NCBI GenBank assembly: GCA_013399305.1
Contig: VXAI01000301.1
Location: 324,132-388,131, forward strand
DNA from: Rostratula benghalensis
Lineage: Eukaryota > Chordata > Aves > Charadriiformes > Rostratulidae
Direction of reading: 5' to 3'
Length of the DNA stretch: 64,000 nt
Shown here: positions 35,257-49,400 of the stretch, piece after piece
Numbering within the stretch: the first letter of the stretch is position 1
Layout of the letters: every line of letters begins with the position of its first letter
Notes under the pieces: generated by a model
The model's input: the letters and a program-made list of their open reading frames with translations, nothing else
Told to the model about the DNA's origin: nothing
The model's database searches: none
Translations under genes and position numbers: made by a program

Positions 35257-38200
35257 TAAATACATAGCCACACTGAATTAGTATGCCTTATTTTATGTGT
35301 ATTTGGCAGTGCTTTTACATAAGCAAAATAACTTTTTAGCAAAATGGTCACTTGGTGGAGACAGATGCTCTTTTGTCTGAGGGGAAGCTCTGTACCTCAG
35401 CTCTTGCCCCTCGTTGAGAATTGTGTTCAAGTCTCAGTTTGAGAAACACATTGCAACAGTTTGTTATATATAAACATAATCTGCTGAGGTAGTGTATATG
35501 AATTTAACTTCTCAATATGAGAAATTTGATGCATGAATTTTCCTCAGTTGTTTTCTGCTAGCTCTATCCTAAAATTTTTTTGTATGGATTTGATCCTGAT
35601 ATGTAATATGTAGTTGCTATGGCTACCATTTTCTCTAGAAACTATGGCAAAATTGTGAACAATTAAAATAAAACTACATTAGGAATGAGTATTCCGTGGT
35701 TTCAGTGTTGATCCAAACACTTGTTTGTCTTCCTGTATTTGAGAAAAGCTTATAAATAATGGTCTTCTGAAAATACAGTAATATAAGTAGTACTTTTGGG
35801 GTAAATAAAACCATTGTTAAAATACAGCTCACACAGTATTTTGCAAACCATCTAACAGTAAATATCAAAACCTGAAAATCTCCTCTTTCACCATTTAGCT
35901 ATACTGATATGTGTATCATCTCTATTATTTAGGTGTTGATCATGTGGTTTACCATTAGATTCTTTCAATAGTTATGTCACTAATGCTTTTTTTTTTTTTT
36001 CATTAATAAAATGTATTCTGCAAATAGGAAATAAAAGGTCTAGACTACAGCTCAGTATTCTTGGATGTTGTGGTGAATATTTCTTGGCATGGTACGGCAG
36101 ACAGCGTTGTCCTTATTCTTGAATTTTAACTTACAGATAGCACATCTTTACTTGGTGTTGTCTCCAGTGAGCACTAGGTCTTTACACGGTTGCAGAAGAA
36201 TCTTCTAGTCCTTTTGAATTCAAGGCTTGGGGGCAGATTCATGTTGCCCAAATACCTTTTGTATTTTGCTTGCAATCTTACTGTTAGAAGGTCAAGCCTT
36301 TGATTGATTGATTGACTGCTCTCTGGCATTGCCTAGCTGTGCAAGCAAATGAAATTAAGTATTTTCATTCCTCTGCCTTGGTTTACAAAGTTTCAGTGCC
36401 TCAGGATGGCTGCTGGAGTAAGCCTAGAGGCATTCTGACCTGGGAGGCAGTTACGTAGGTTGCACGTAAGATCTCTCATGATTTAATAACAGGCAGCAAA
36501 GCAACTGAATTCTGTCTAAATGGCTAATTCAATCTAAATCCATTAGTCAGCTCAGCCCACTTCTTCCTTAGCGTGCATTGACATCAGTGCAAACTTCATC
36601 AGTCCCTGTGCCTTTCAAAAGGAAACTTAATTTTTTGGCCTTAAGTTGAGGTTACTCATACTGAGAGGCAGTATCTCAGTGGTGTTTTCTGAAGGGGACA
36701 CTCACGCACTTTTCGGTTTAATAGCCATGGCAATCCAGGACTTGACCCTGGGATTCTCCCTTCTTTTTCAGCTATAACAAAAATTAATTCTACTCATTGT
36801 CCTCACCTGCTTCATTTTTACACATACTGAATTAAGATAGACACACCAGGGGAAAATACACAGTGCCATGTTAAACAAGTAGCTCATCAAAGGTTTTTTC
36901 ATTAACAGTCAATTTCAGGGCCAGTGCACATTGTCAGACAAGACATATTTGTGATCATCAGGGTATCATGTCAATGGTTAAGTTGTAGCTACTTCAGATG
37001 CATTTTTAGTTGCAGCTGGAGAAATACCCAGCAATAGGCCATTCAGAATCTAGTAATCTAGTGATTTGGTTATTGAAGTAAGTGTGAAAAAATATTTACA
37101 GGGGCCTCATCATCTGTTTTGACAATTTGAATCAGTTTATGATGTTCTCTGTACCTTGATGTTTTTGACATACTCTCAAAATTTTATCTATTTGGTATTG
37201 CAAATGACTAACTGCAGTAATGTTGCTATCAGCCATAGCTGAAGATTTGGCGGGTTGGCTAGGGATAGCTTTTGCCTTCTGGGTAGGTTGGAATAAGAAA
37301 CTGTGATTGTGCTGGTAAACTTTGGCACTAATTAGATAATTGCTAAAAGTTATCAGTATAGTGAAACAGTTGAAAATATTGGTGTTGAAATTATAATCTC
37401 TGATGACAATGCTCTCATTTAAGGCATTTGCAAAATCACAGTGATATTACCGTGTGGATCCACCGCATGTTCATGCATGGCACCTGAAAGCTACAGATAT
37501 CTTCTTATTTTTAATCAAGGAAACACAGTCATATGTCAACTCTCTGGCAGATTCCATGTCCATAGAATAGGGCCCTCTCTGTGCAACAAACAGATCTCGT
37601 GCCATTGGGACAATATACCTGATACTTCCAAGTTATGGTACTGGCTTCGGTGGTAGTTTCAGAGCTGGTATAGGAAAGGCATGCTGTGAAGTCAGCTACA
37701 AAAGCAGTGCTGACAGGTTTCTGATACCCCTCTCAGATTGTAAAAGTGTAGTGTCTTCCCATTTAAGGTTCTACAGTCATTATCTTTGTGAAAAATTATT
37801 AGACAAGATTGTGCTGTTGTAAAATTTGCTCTTCTGTTGCAGCAACTTTTCAATAAAGAGCCCTTAAAGAAAGAATTCCTCATCAAAAATTTACAGCTAC
37901 TTTAGAGAAAATAAAAGAAAATTAGATAGGCAAGCAGCTCCAGAAAGCAATGTAAAAATGTATGGGTTACTGCTGTTTGTGTGTGTCCATACTTTCAACT
38001 TGTTGGACATCTAATTGGGACCTTTATTTCTAATTACCTGATTTTGTTTTTATTAATTTATTTAACCACCAGATTCCTATTTTGTAATCTTTATACTAAT
38101 GATATGCCTGCTAATCTAGCGATGGGTTATTATTGTTTTACATTTAGGAATTAAGAATAATTAATGACATCTTCTGTTTATTTAACTTAACCTTTGTATA

Positions 38201-39364
38201 AAAAAGGACATATAAACATTTTCTTTTGGGGGGTATCCTGTAAGCAGAGATTAGTTAATGTTCCTGAATGTTCAGGAAAAAGAATTGTAACATTTGGCAT
38301 GAACAGATGGAATTCCTTGAAACAAAGAAGTATCTACAGGTTCATACTTTGTACCTTGACCTTGTTTTACATTGCATAAGTTAATTTAGTAATTAAGTTT
38401 TAGGCAAATACTTCTTTGCTTTAAAAGACTGTGAACATCTGTTATGTGCAAGAACTGCTTCTAATAATGACAGTAAAATATTGCAACACTGACATACTTT
38501 GTGGCAGTACCTCAAGGATTGCCTACAGGAAAGTTAATGGGATATAGACGATGCAAGTATATTTTAGAAACTTGTATCATAGGCCTGTGGCTTATCAGGC
38601 AGAGAACACCTGAGAAAAAATAAGTGTTTTATTGTAACAACCCAATAAAGAAGAGGAGATAGGCAGAATACTGGCTTCTTTTTCTGATCAGTACTTATTA
38701 ATACCTTTTTAAAGTAAGAAGGAAGTGCAAAAAGAACAAACCTATGCTCTCAAAGGCTTATCCATGAATGAATATAAAATTAAAATATTTTTTAATACCA
38801 AGTAAGATTGATTTTAATTTTCTTAGAGGAGCACTCTTTCAAAGAAAGACTAAATTGTTTTTAAAGAATGGATTGGGATGTAGTAAAAATAATCATTCTC
38901 TTTAGGAAAACTTGCCTAAAGACTGGCAAGGAACTGAATTCTCAGAATAATAAGAAATGTTTTCAATGGCTTTCCTTTTTCTCAAGCACCTGTGGTCAGT
39001 GTGTGTACCTCCCACAATTATGGAAACCAGCTTCTTGGCTGGATATGCAACAGCTTGTTGGATGGACAGTCATTTATTGTTGTTTATTGTTGGCTGGACA
39101 GTTACTTATTCCACAGTCTTTTGTAAAAATTATTAAAGTGTTTATTTTAGTGCAACATATTCCATATTTTGCCTTTGTCTGTCTAGTATCAGTGAATTGT
39201 TTCGAAAAATAAGAACTGTTGTATTTTTGGACAACTCACGTCTACTAATTTCCTCCTCTGTACTATTTCCAAAAATACTGAGTATAGTTTCATTCCATGT
39301 TTACTAATTGTTGCTTATAATCCTGCATTATAGGTTCCATTGACATTATAAAATGTATAGTGGC

Positions 39365-39402
39365 AAAAAAAAAAAAAACCAAACCCCCCCCCAAACAAAA
39401 GA
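39365..39402. repeat. Poly-A then C-run tract
   Basis: An uninterrupted run of As, then AACCAAA, then a run of Cs. A low-complexity tract. Confidence 0.75.
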
Positions 39403-40185
39403 AGATGGAAACATTGAGCTTATGGCTTGCCTTCCAAAAATGCATATCTAAAAGGTGTCCTGAAAATGAAAATTTTGTGGTCGCTTAAAGTTCACCTGCA
39501 TTCCAGTTCAGTCAGAATTTAGGTGATCAGAATAGAGGTCTGTTACATTCATGTTACTTAACTCTGCTAAAGATAGATAATTCACTTAGTATTTAGCAGA
39601 TGCTTCAATCCCACAAGGAAACATTTATTTATTGCAGCAATTACTTTTAGAAAATAAGGCAATTTTTTTTAAATAGAGTACTTGCTTGCCATGATAATAT
39701 CCACGAATAATGTGATTTTATTTTTAGTTAATGGAGTAGGTAAGTGGAACAAATTGTAATGTGAATGTAGTTATGTTACGAAGGTGTATTATCAGTGTGG
39801 TTTATTGCCATTCCTTCTGGAGGAAAAAATCTATAAAAAGATTAGCATGTTATGTGAGTTTTCTTTACTTACACTGTAGTGGGGATCTAGTAATTTAACA
39901 ACAGAGTTATAATAATACTTTTGTTGTTGCTGTTTAGAGAAGAACATCATCAAGAACAATATTTTTATTAACAATGTTTCTTATAATATACATCTCTATA
40001 ATTATTGGTCAATAGTGCAATAAAATTATTTTGTCCTACAAATACTATGTCTTTGGGAAGAGTTACAACTTCTTATCCCTATGAGAAACCATTTTCCATT
40101 GTCTTCATTGAAACTTAGGAATATTGAAGGATATTAATTCCTAAAACAACCTGCTCTGGGGACATGTGGTATGTTTCTTATACAG

Positions 40186-40291
40186 TCCTCAACATGCCGT
40201 CTCTGCAAAATTCCTGTCCTGTCTGAATCCAGACCATAGGGCTATGTCTGTATTACTCAATAAGATATGCCTGAACCTTTTGTCTGACTAA
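40186..40291 (+). other. Very weak terminal-exon candidate
   Basis: After the acceptor GTTTCTTATACAG, the frame that begins with one completing base (as required after 32783) is open for 34 codons and ends in TAA at 40289-40291. It contains FLSCLNPDHRAMSV. A consensus donor (AAA|GTAAGT) lies just after the stop, so it could instead be an internal noncoding exon. No AATAAA signal follows closely. Probably chance, recorded only because the phase fits. Confidence 0.08.
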
Positions 40292-43200
40292 AAGTAAGTG
40301 TTGCATTATGGCTTACATTCATATGACCAATCTTTCTCTCCTTTATCTATGCAAAATGTTGTGGCCATATCATACTGTCTGTTGGCAGTAAGTGCCTGGC
40401 CTCTGCGGTCCTACCAATACAGTATAGTGTGGAAGAGTGGTAGCAGACACAGCAATGCCATAGTAAAGGAGCATGCTAAGAGTTAAAAACATTAAACAGT
40501 GTAAAGAACTACAAGCATTCTGCTTGAGCCTGTCCTGGCCCCATTTAATTCTCCAACAGAGACTGAGCTTTTGAGACTTTCTGTTAGTCAGAGGGTGCTG
40601 TTGTGATTTAAGTTTTTGCCTGCGCTCAAACTTCACCATAAAATACTAATTACAAATAACTATTATAAATATGGACTTATCAGACACATTTTTCCTAATT
40701 CTTTCAATGTTGCTATTACTTAAAATAATGAAATGTTCCTCACTGATTAATAACTTTGACTTTAATAAGCCATTCAGTCATTTCCTTTTCTTCTGTTGAG
40801 GCAGCAAAGCTGGTTCCTATGGCTAGTTCCCTGGCCAAGGCTTCAGGATGTGTGGTTTACAAAGAAAGATGCAAAAGTTCTTTAAATATTCCTTCCAAAA
40901 AACAACTGTGATTGACAATCCTTTCCTCACCTGCCTGTTCCTTTACAGGTGATTTGGAGTAGATAAACTCAAGCCAAAGGCAAAAATTGATGTGCATGCC
41001 TTACAATTCTTAACACCGGATAGAATAACATTTAGAGAAGTGTGTTGCATTGATTTTGAAAAGCTTGGGCTTTTTGGTTTTGTGGCCATGAAACAGCACC
41101 ATAGATGACAAAAATTATGAACTTAAGACTGGAAAGTGATGTCTTTGGTCATTGAATCAAGATCCTTGTAATTGCACGTATTCGTGTCATGTGATCTTTT
41201 GATTTGCCATAATATTTTTGAGAGTTTCAGAATATAGAATTGTTTATTTATCTATTCATTTAAAGAATAATAGCTTCCTATCTTTGAGGGCAAAACTCCA
41301 TTTATTTATTTTTTTTTCATAGAACACTAGAACACCCCCTCACTATTTTAAATTCAGATATTTCTGCTGTGCATAGCCAGACTTGTTTGTTTCTGTTGCA
41401 ACTAGGTTGTGCCCTATACTTGTAGACCTCTCGTGTAAGATACCTTCCCTCTGTGATTCTGGAGGAATCAATTTGTTGAGGCATCTTTTACCATGCACAA
41501 AGAGCACTCTGCACGCAGAACACGTCCCAGTCAAATGCAGAACTTACTGGTTTCTCATTGGCTAACATAAACACAGAAGATCACTGGGATTAATGGGCTG
41601 CTCAGTTAAGCACTACTGTGCTCCCCACTCCAATAAGACACCTGAAGAGCATTTCTTGGTCAGAGGTATCAGTCAAGTAGGGGAAGATTGGTTGACTTCT
41701 GCTCCTCCATGGAACAGATCTTGTTGGTGCTGAATTGTCATCCTCTGATGCTATTTTCCTGAAAGTTTTTATACCTTGATATGTTGTTTTTTTCTTTTTC
41801 CCTGGAACTCCTAAGTCTTCCTATCTCAGTAAACCTCTATTTGTAATTTTACCTTTCTTATCTTGCCTGGCTTTATTCTACAGATCCTCTCGTTGCTCTT
41901 TCTCACCTTGCAATCTGCTTAGCGGTCACAGCCAAGGTTGCGCAGCCGTCTGTATCAGAGCTGGGCCTTGGAGCTTTGGCCACGGGCAGCTCTGGTGGTG
42001 GGGGCAGGCCTTCAGGAGTGGCTGGAGAGAGGTAGACTTGTAACTATGCCAATATAAAATGCCATTGTATGTACAGTAATTAACATTTTCCATGCACTTC
42101 AGTGTGTTTATCTTCTCAGCTCTATCATTAAAGTTGTTTATGTACAGATTGTTCTGAATGCATTAAAGACTTTATTACATACTTTTTCAAGAAACATTTT
42201 TCTAATCCATAAAACTTTCTCTATTAAAATATTGAAATGGATTCATTTTTTTGAGAAAGTCTGTTTTCTTTCAGTGCAGCGTTAAGGAAAGAGCATAGCA
42301 CTGAGTCACTTCCACATTAAAACGTGCAGCTTTTTAGGTGTGGTACTCCAACTAGATATCCAGACAAAACTGCCTATTTAAGGAGGTATCAGATGTAGAG
42401 ACAATGAAGAAACTGGATGCAACATTAGAAGGTAATAATATATCTGTTCTTATTGACTGAAAATCTGTCCCAAAGGCCTATTTCTCTTCCTCTAGAATGT
42501 TCTGTTTTCTTATTTTTATTGAGAAGCATTTCTGTGGAAATGCAGAAGTGTTTTTATGGAACATAAAGCAGAGTTCCACGTAGTCCCTACCCAAGGTGTG
42601 GGCTGCGTTGGTTTGGTTTTTTTTTGTTGTTCCTTTTTTTGTTGCTGTTGCTGTTGTTGTTTTGTTTCATTTATTTTTTTTATTGACAATATTGAAAGAA
42701 TGGAAAGGTAAGGAATGAAAGGCTGAGAGTGGTAGAGGTTGAAGACAGGTGGGTAGACTACGTTTGCTGATGAATCTATAAAATATAATACATGCAAAAC
42801 TTGGCAAATAAAATAAATAACTGCAGGCAAATGACAAAGTTATGACTTTCTAAATCTAAATCTTTTTTTTGCTAGAAACACCTAAATTAATACTTTTCAG
42901 CAATACTTGCCAGTGATACAGGGTAGAAAGGGTAAAGGTTATCCTTATTAAGTTGAATTGCTGAGAAACGTTTTATTTTATTCCTTGAACATGTCATATT
43001 GTCTAAATTGTATGAAAATAGTTAAAGAATAGCAACATTTTCTAGCTAGAGGCTCAAGGAAGAAGTATTACAACTGTGGGGAAGTTTCAACACGGATATT
43101 TAATATTTAATATTTTGTTTTTAAATATAGAGTATAATTGCATGTGTAGGTCAAACAGTGAAACAGCACAGTAAAAAAAATTAAAACTGCAAATGTAAAC

Positions 43201-43863
43201 TCACTTCTGGTTATTGTTTTGCTGTAATTTGTTTTATCTATTTAGTGTTTATCTTAACACTAATGTGGAGCTAAGATGAAATTTTTGTTTTAATGAGAAA
43301 TGCCTCATGAAAATTTACTATTGCAAAGTAGGGAACAACAATGTTGGCATAAGCAGTTTTACATGATTTTCTTCCCAATGCTTCCTCCGCATTTTGCTGT
43401 CACAAAATATGAAAAGAAGTGGAACTATGGGCCATTCTTATCCTTGCCAATCTCTTCAGACCACAAGAGAGACCTGTAGATATCAGGGATTATTGCTGGG
43501 AACGCAGACACAATTCAAGATACCCTCAATGTGCTGGTGTTGGCACTGAGTCTGTGCAGTCAGACTGTACCCTGGCTTGTGGCAAAGGCAAGTGACCTTA
43601 GAACTGTAGGTGCAACCCTGCTGTGCCCAGTGTCACTGTACTTAGAGCTCAACTAGGCTAAGAGTACAAAACCAAATACAAATGAGATTTACTTAGCACA
43701 AAAGTATGTTTTGGAAAAACTAGAATAGGAAACATATCTCAACTTAGTGCAATGCTGGAACAGACAAAATTATGTGAGGTAATGTAAAACAGAAGCTCAA
43801 AAGGTATTTAATTCCTAAAGTGTTGTCCAGGTATAAACATGTTCAAGCATAAAATTTCTTTAC
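40292..43863. other. Noncoding stretch
   Basis: No supported gene. A GTT/T-rich low-complexity tract lies at 42617-42663. The ORF with a poly-Q tract at 42516-42830 (-) is only this tract read on the other strand. Confidence 0.5.
42617..42663. repeat. GTT trinucleotide and T-rich tract
   Basis: T runs mixed with GTTGCTGTTGCTGTTGTTG units. Read on the - strand it gives a false glutamine-rich ORF. Confidence 0.8.
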
Positions 43864-44028
43864 CATATTTTCTACAGAAGGTGAAAGTTTTCAGGGAACA
43901 TTGTGTGAATTGCCAAGACTGCTTTGGAGTGGCCAGGAGAGAAGGAATTGAATCCTTTAGCACCATGAAGAAAAAAACAAAGATGGCAATAGCAATAGAA
44001 GTCATCGCAAGGATAAAAAACAGTTTTC
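43864..44028 (-). other. Weak exon candidate with a membrane segment
   Basis: On the - strand, TTTACATGCAG (acceptor, weak pyrimidine tract) and TATG|GTAAAG (fair donor) enclose 165 bases in phase 1 at both ends, a common arrangement for transmembrane exons of surface receptors. The open frame reads KLFFILAMTSIAIAIFVFFF and then a polar tail with LATPKQSWQFTQCS, which fits a membrane span plus cytoplasmic start. I recognise no protein. T-rich DNA readily yields hydrophobic runs, and a + ORF (43839-44057) covers the same place. Confidence 0.13.
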
Positions 44029-45009
44029 CTGCATGTAAATTAGTTCCATATATGTAAAATAAATGATGATTATTTAAATTGCTGTGGTCAGTATACATGC
44101 ATGCACATATATACATGTGCAGGGACAAAACTGTGTTGCTTCTTCACTAAGAAAAAACTCCACTCCTGTAGAAGGAAGATTTTAAAATTCATAAGCCAGA
44201 CAACTGATGAAAAAATATTGGTCCTTGTGCCACAGTCAGCAGTGAGAGATTTTGGTTGTCACCAACCACTGTTAGCTATGTGCTTTTTAAAATACTTTTG
44301 ACACCAGAAAATGGAAAGGGCTTCTTGATTGTAAGCTTATTATTCATCTTTCATACCTCTTCCAGCCAAGGAAAGGAAACCAAACCAGGGCAGTCCTGCA
44401 ACTTTTTAACACTAGTGAAAAAGTTGGCAGCTGGTTACAGTATCCTTTGTATGAAATACCTCCTGTGAGCCTTTACTGTGTAGTGTATTCCAATTTATTA
44501 TTTTTTGTAATTATAAAATAGGTAAAACCACTTTCTCCTTTATGTCTTCAACCCATCTTTTTCAGCAGCGGTACTGCAGAGTTCAGAAGCTGCATTGGTG
44601 AATACTGCCTGGTTATTGCAGACCTTAACATTACCAATTATTGTTAGGAGCACAGGTACCTAACACACAGCAGGGAAAATGAAGCACCTTAGAAATTACT
44701 TCAAAGAAGCTGCGAAGATGAGTGGCAAAATGCAGAGAAGAGAAATCGGGTCTGAATTCCATTTTTCACAGGTGCTTGCCTCCGGTTGGGGCTTCTTAGA
44801 TCTCAGCTTTCTCTCTGCTGAAGTAGCTTCATTTTAGTGTAGCTGGAAAAGCTGAAAGGTAGCTCTACAGATGGTGCTGGTTTAATTACAATTTGCAGTG
44901 TAATGTGAACTGCAGTCCGTTTTCTCTAGTTTAAAAAAAAAATAAAAATAAAAAGACCTCTTTTTTCTCCAGGGATACACATGTGTAAGGCCACATGCTG
45001 ATTTTGGGT

Positions 45010-45070
45010 TCTTCACATGGAGTCACAGAAATATGGGTTGGAATAGATCTTCGTAAGTCTTCCCAGTCTG
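45010..45070 (-). mobile_element. Old CR1 LINE 3' relic, - strand
   Basis: GAGTCACAGAAATATGGGTT followed by GGAATAGATCTTCGTAAGTC resembles, with many changes, the reverse complement of the CR1 3' tail (TCACAGAATGGTTTGGGTTGG followed by AAGGGACCTTCAAG). It is short and diverged, so tentative. Confidence 0.45.
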
Positions 45071-46413
45071 TCACAATGCATCTGCATTTTCTGCCTCAAG
45101 TGCTGAACTTTGCACTTCTTGTGGAGCTTCACAAAGTTTCTGTTGCCTTGATCCCAATATCTCATCAATCTGAAAGTGGTATTTTTCAAAAGAGAATTTT
45201 TCATTCAATATTTATAATATCTATAATGCTGTAGAATTAACCTGGTACAGTATTGGTAAAGTTTGAAGTAGTTTAGTGGCAAGTAACTTTGTCATAAATA
45301 TTTCCAAATAAAATCTTTGCAAGAATTTGCCACTTTGTTGTAATTGGTTTATTGCTGTTAGAAATGGTGGAATGTAGGAATGAACAAGATTTATGTCTTA
45401 ACTGTAACCTTCTTTTCTCTAAACTTGGAGACGGTTTCAGGTTTGAATTAGCCTGTGGTCTAATTTCATAGCAGATACAATGGATCCTAAAAGAAAATTT
45501 GAAGAGAGTTGAATTGACTCAAGATGTCCCAGGGTGAGACCTAGAATCGTTCATAGCGACAGATGTTTGCAGTCTCTGAAGAGATTCTATATAAATCAAG
45601 AACATCTACATTCAGATTTGCAAATTAAATCTCTGCTCATTTCATGTGGGCTCGACAACTTGAGGGGAAGGAGGGGGAATAATATTAACCTTATCCCCTT
45701 TTTAGAAATGTACCAATGTTGATTGAATTATACCTTTATTGCTATCAAATGCCATTTACCAGCTGGTAGGGTAGCATGTCTAAGATTTTGCCTATTGCTC
45801 TTTCACAGCATGGTTACAGCTTCATAAGAATTCACAATCACATAGAGGCAAAACCACAGCTGTTTAAGTCCATAAAATAAGTGGTTTACAAGAAAAAGCA
45901 TAATCAGTAGTATCAAGTATTTTGTCAATTATATTAGCAACAGAAAAATAGAAAACTATGCCTATTTGACAAGAGACTTTTTAAAAGATGTTACATTTGC
46001 ATAATGCTTGTCTTCTCATAATATAAAGAGCAACTAGACATCATAAAAGAGATATATCCATTATTCATGAATATAAATAATCTGACTTGCATGTGGAAAA
46101 TAAGACTGAACTAGATTTTGCATTGTTTTAGTGGTTGGGGTTTTTTTAAAAAAAAGTACAGGCAATTATTGTTTGTTGTTTTTTAACTGATCCCGTTTCT
46201 TCAGCGGCTGATTCATGGTATAATCCTGCAGTTAGTAAATTAAATATTTTCTTATTAACTTCAGTATAATTGACACCTTACATGACTCAGAGTGCTGAGA
46301 GTAAACAACTCAGGCAGAATTATCCTGTCACATCTGTGTGGCTGATTAGATGTAAACATCAGTCATGACAATTTAGGTTTGCTGTGGTGTGTGTGACTTC
46401 TCCAGATGCCAGT

Positions 46414-46425
46414 ATAGTATACTAT
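46414..46425. repeat. 12-base perfect palindrome
   Basis: ATAGTATACTAT is its own reverse complement and is followed by a related CATACTATCAGTATG. Low-complexity origin is likely. Confidence 0.7.
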
Positions 46426-49400
46426 CATACTATCAGTATGGAAGTTGACTGAGGCTCCTTAGCACATCTATGTTGGCTTCAAATGTAATTTGGAAGAAGA
46501 GCAACATTTTTCTATTACTCTGTCTTGGTTTTTTAGGCAAAAAACTGTCTCAGTGCAGAACTAGTGACTAGATATAATTATCAGTGGAAGGGGCATAAAG
46601 CAGACTAGTCCATATCTATTTACCGAAATAACATATGGAACAACTGCACTACAATAAATAACACCTGAAATTCAGTTAACTCAAAACCCTTGGATCTCTG
46701 TGCCTTTTCGTCTCTCCTGAATACGTTCCAGGTACTCGTTCTGTGGGCTTTATATCCACTTCCTGAATGTAAACGCTTCTCTCTTTCCAGTGGAAAAATT
46801 GCAAGGAAGCGACTCTGTTGTTCAGTGCAAGAGCTCTGTGGCTGCAATGTGCACCACTGAAATGCAGATGAGAATCTGTTGCATGGGTTCTAAAGCTCCA
46901 TCATCTCCCTCCTGCAACCACCCCAGGGAGATGCTAGAACCTCTCTCACTCCCTATATTCAGGCTTTTTCTTTCCAGCTCTTAAAGCACAGTCTCAACTT
47001 AAACCAAGCTGCCTTTGCATTTCTGGCTCTACACCTTCAATGGTGTAGAAAATGGAGGTTTATAGGTATAAGTAACATCTTTTAATTATTTTGTTAATTG
47101 AAATGTTCGATAGAGGAATGAAGACTTCTCTGACATTGGTCTGAGCCAAAATGAGGGATGCTGACACAAAACTTGATTAATATATAGTTAAAGGAGGAAA
47201 ATAGAATGAGAATTGATATAACTTTATGGAAAAAAATTACACAGTTGCAAAGCAGATTCACCAATTTAATATTTTCATATCTTACCAAAGATATTCTTTA
47301 ATCTTGACTTTCACTGTTAATTAACTTTCTCGTTTTTCTCTGATTTAGCTCTGTCTGAACTAGGAAAAGGCTGAATTCCTATCCAGTAATGTGATCAAGG
47401 ATCTTGAACACAACCTGGACAGGACAGGACCCTTCAGATCTCAATTTGGCTTTGTGGCCAGTTACAAATGGATTAGAGGTTGGCATTTTTATATTTAATA
47501 CTGCTCCTGTGGTAGGTACGATTCTGAGACAATTAATGGATTTAATTGTATGGACTAGAGCCCATTCCATTGTAACTAATTTTAAAAATTGTGAATTTTT
47601 AATTGTGAAAAGTGAAATTACAGGAGTTCAAACTAATTTTTAGATTAGTTTTGCAAATCTCCAAACCTGAACAGCGGTTTTGTAACTACTGTCTGCTGAT
47701 CTTGTAATCCGTGTAGGAATACACTTGAAAAAGACAGAGTGGTGAATCAAGTCGTGTTGTCAATATGGGGTCTACAACTAGACCAGCTTCCCATTGTGAT
47801 TCTGTGGATCATCACATACTGCATGAAGAACAAAAGTGCTGCAACAAGAGGCATAAGGGCATTCAGAATTCATCACAGGTTTCTCATGATTGCTGCAAGC
47901 CAAAGGGAATATGATGACAAGCTATGCTAAATTGGAATGGGAAGCCTTGTAGATGATATTTATTAAAAATATGTGACATGCTATTTCTTGCATTTTTAAG
48001 ACAAAGTGTGCAGGAACATTCAATTTTCTTGTCCCTCTATAATGTTTTTACTCGCCTCTGTATTCCACTCTTTTGGTTGTCTTTCCCAGCCTTGTTTTCT
48101 AATCATCCTCCTGACTGTCTTTGAGTATGTATTTTCTTCATGTGTTCTTTCACTTAGTGGGTCTATAACAGCATTGTAGGGCACCTCAGTAATTTGTAAA
48201 AAAAATGTTGAAATATACTCTTATTTCCTCTCAGCATCTTTATTGTTTCTAACACTGTTAGCATTGTTATCTCTCACAGCACATTTAACTGTGGCTTTAA
48301 TCTCAAAACTTTTTTTCTTTGGTGAGTGGTACAGCTAGTTTGGAACTCAACACATTTTTCCTTTCCACATACATTACCTTGCCTTTGCCAAGAGATAATG
48401 TTGTCTGCTTGATGTGTAGACTTACCCTGACTTTCTCTCCCAGTCACCTAACTTCAAGTTTGAGGAAGCTATTGTGAACTTGCACCTTTTCAGCATACAT
48501 GTGCCTCTCATTTCAGTCTTGCTGTCCTATTTCAATTTAAATCAATGGCTGCAGGAATAGGAATGTTTGCATTATTTGTTTGAATGATGAAAGATTTGTT
48601 TCTTTAATGTTAAAGGAAAAGTTTCTTGAACTCCTTTAAATTGATTGTGCTTTGGTGGCTTTCCAAGCTATTTTTCAAAGTACTTGTTTAAAGATTAATA
48701 GTCTTAACTCCTAGGAAATGTCATCCTCTAACAGGAAGTCTTTGTTATTTTGCCATAGAATATACTTCCTGTGGCTCAGGATTAGGTAATACTCTATTAA
48801 TCTCAACAAGTCTTCGTGTTCATTTAGATCCATTGGGTTCCACAGACAAAAGAGAAGAACGGGTTGACATGTGTATGGTACGGTGCTAGCAGTCAGCTAA
48901 AGTTAGATGATTGTGCAGCTTTTTTAGAGAACCAATTCTGAGATTATTGGCAGGGATTATTGGGTGAAAATTTTCTAACATTGCGGAATTGTAGAATTAT
49001 AAATTATTACCCTGTTCTGTTTAGCCTAGTCTTTACTAGGAAAATAAAACAAGTTTCCTGCAGTAATATGTATCAGTTTTAGTTCTGAACTGAGATTAAT
49101 TTATGCTTAGTCATGTATCAGTTTGAAATGCAGTTTAATGAGCCAAATTTGAGGATTTAACATTCAGACTTTTGCAAAGCAATGGTCTGAATTTCATGGC
49201 CTGTAGTTGCCACTCGGACTGAAGTAGTGTGAGGTACCAAAAGTTCCTCTGAAGTCTCTTGGTACTGCGCAGAATTGGAATTGCAAGCATGTGCCCCTGC
49301 GCTCCTTGATTTAAGATAGAGCTGCTTATCAAATAATTGAAGAAGGATTTCTGTGCTTGGTGGAGCCTTGGGCCTTGCCTTTGTTGAGTTTAGGAGAGGT

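Larger units (their letters stand above)
34248..40185. other. Noncoding stretch
   Basis: No supported gene. It holds a CA microsatellite (34395-34418), a GGTTTTT-rich tract (35184-35256), a T run (35987-36000) and an A/C-rich tract (39365-39402). The 114-codon + ORF at 38868-39212 is hydrophobic in parts but resembles no family. Confidence 0.5.

Noticed and set aside
39677..39739. Possible exon between AAATAG and GAGTAG|GTAAGT
   Set aside because: The phase needed after 32783 meets a TAA, and the acceptor region is a plain T run.
42516..42830. Glutamine-rich ORF on the - strand
   Set aside because: The glutamines come from the GTT/T-rich simple repeat at 42617-42663.
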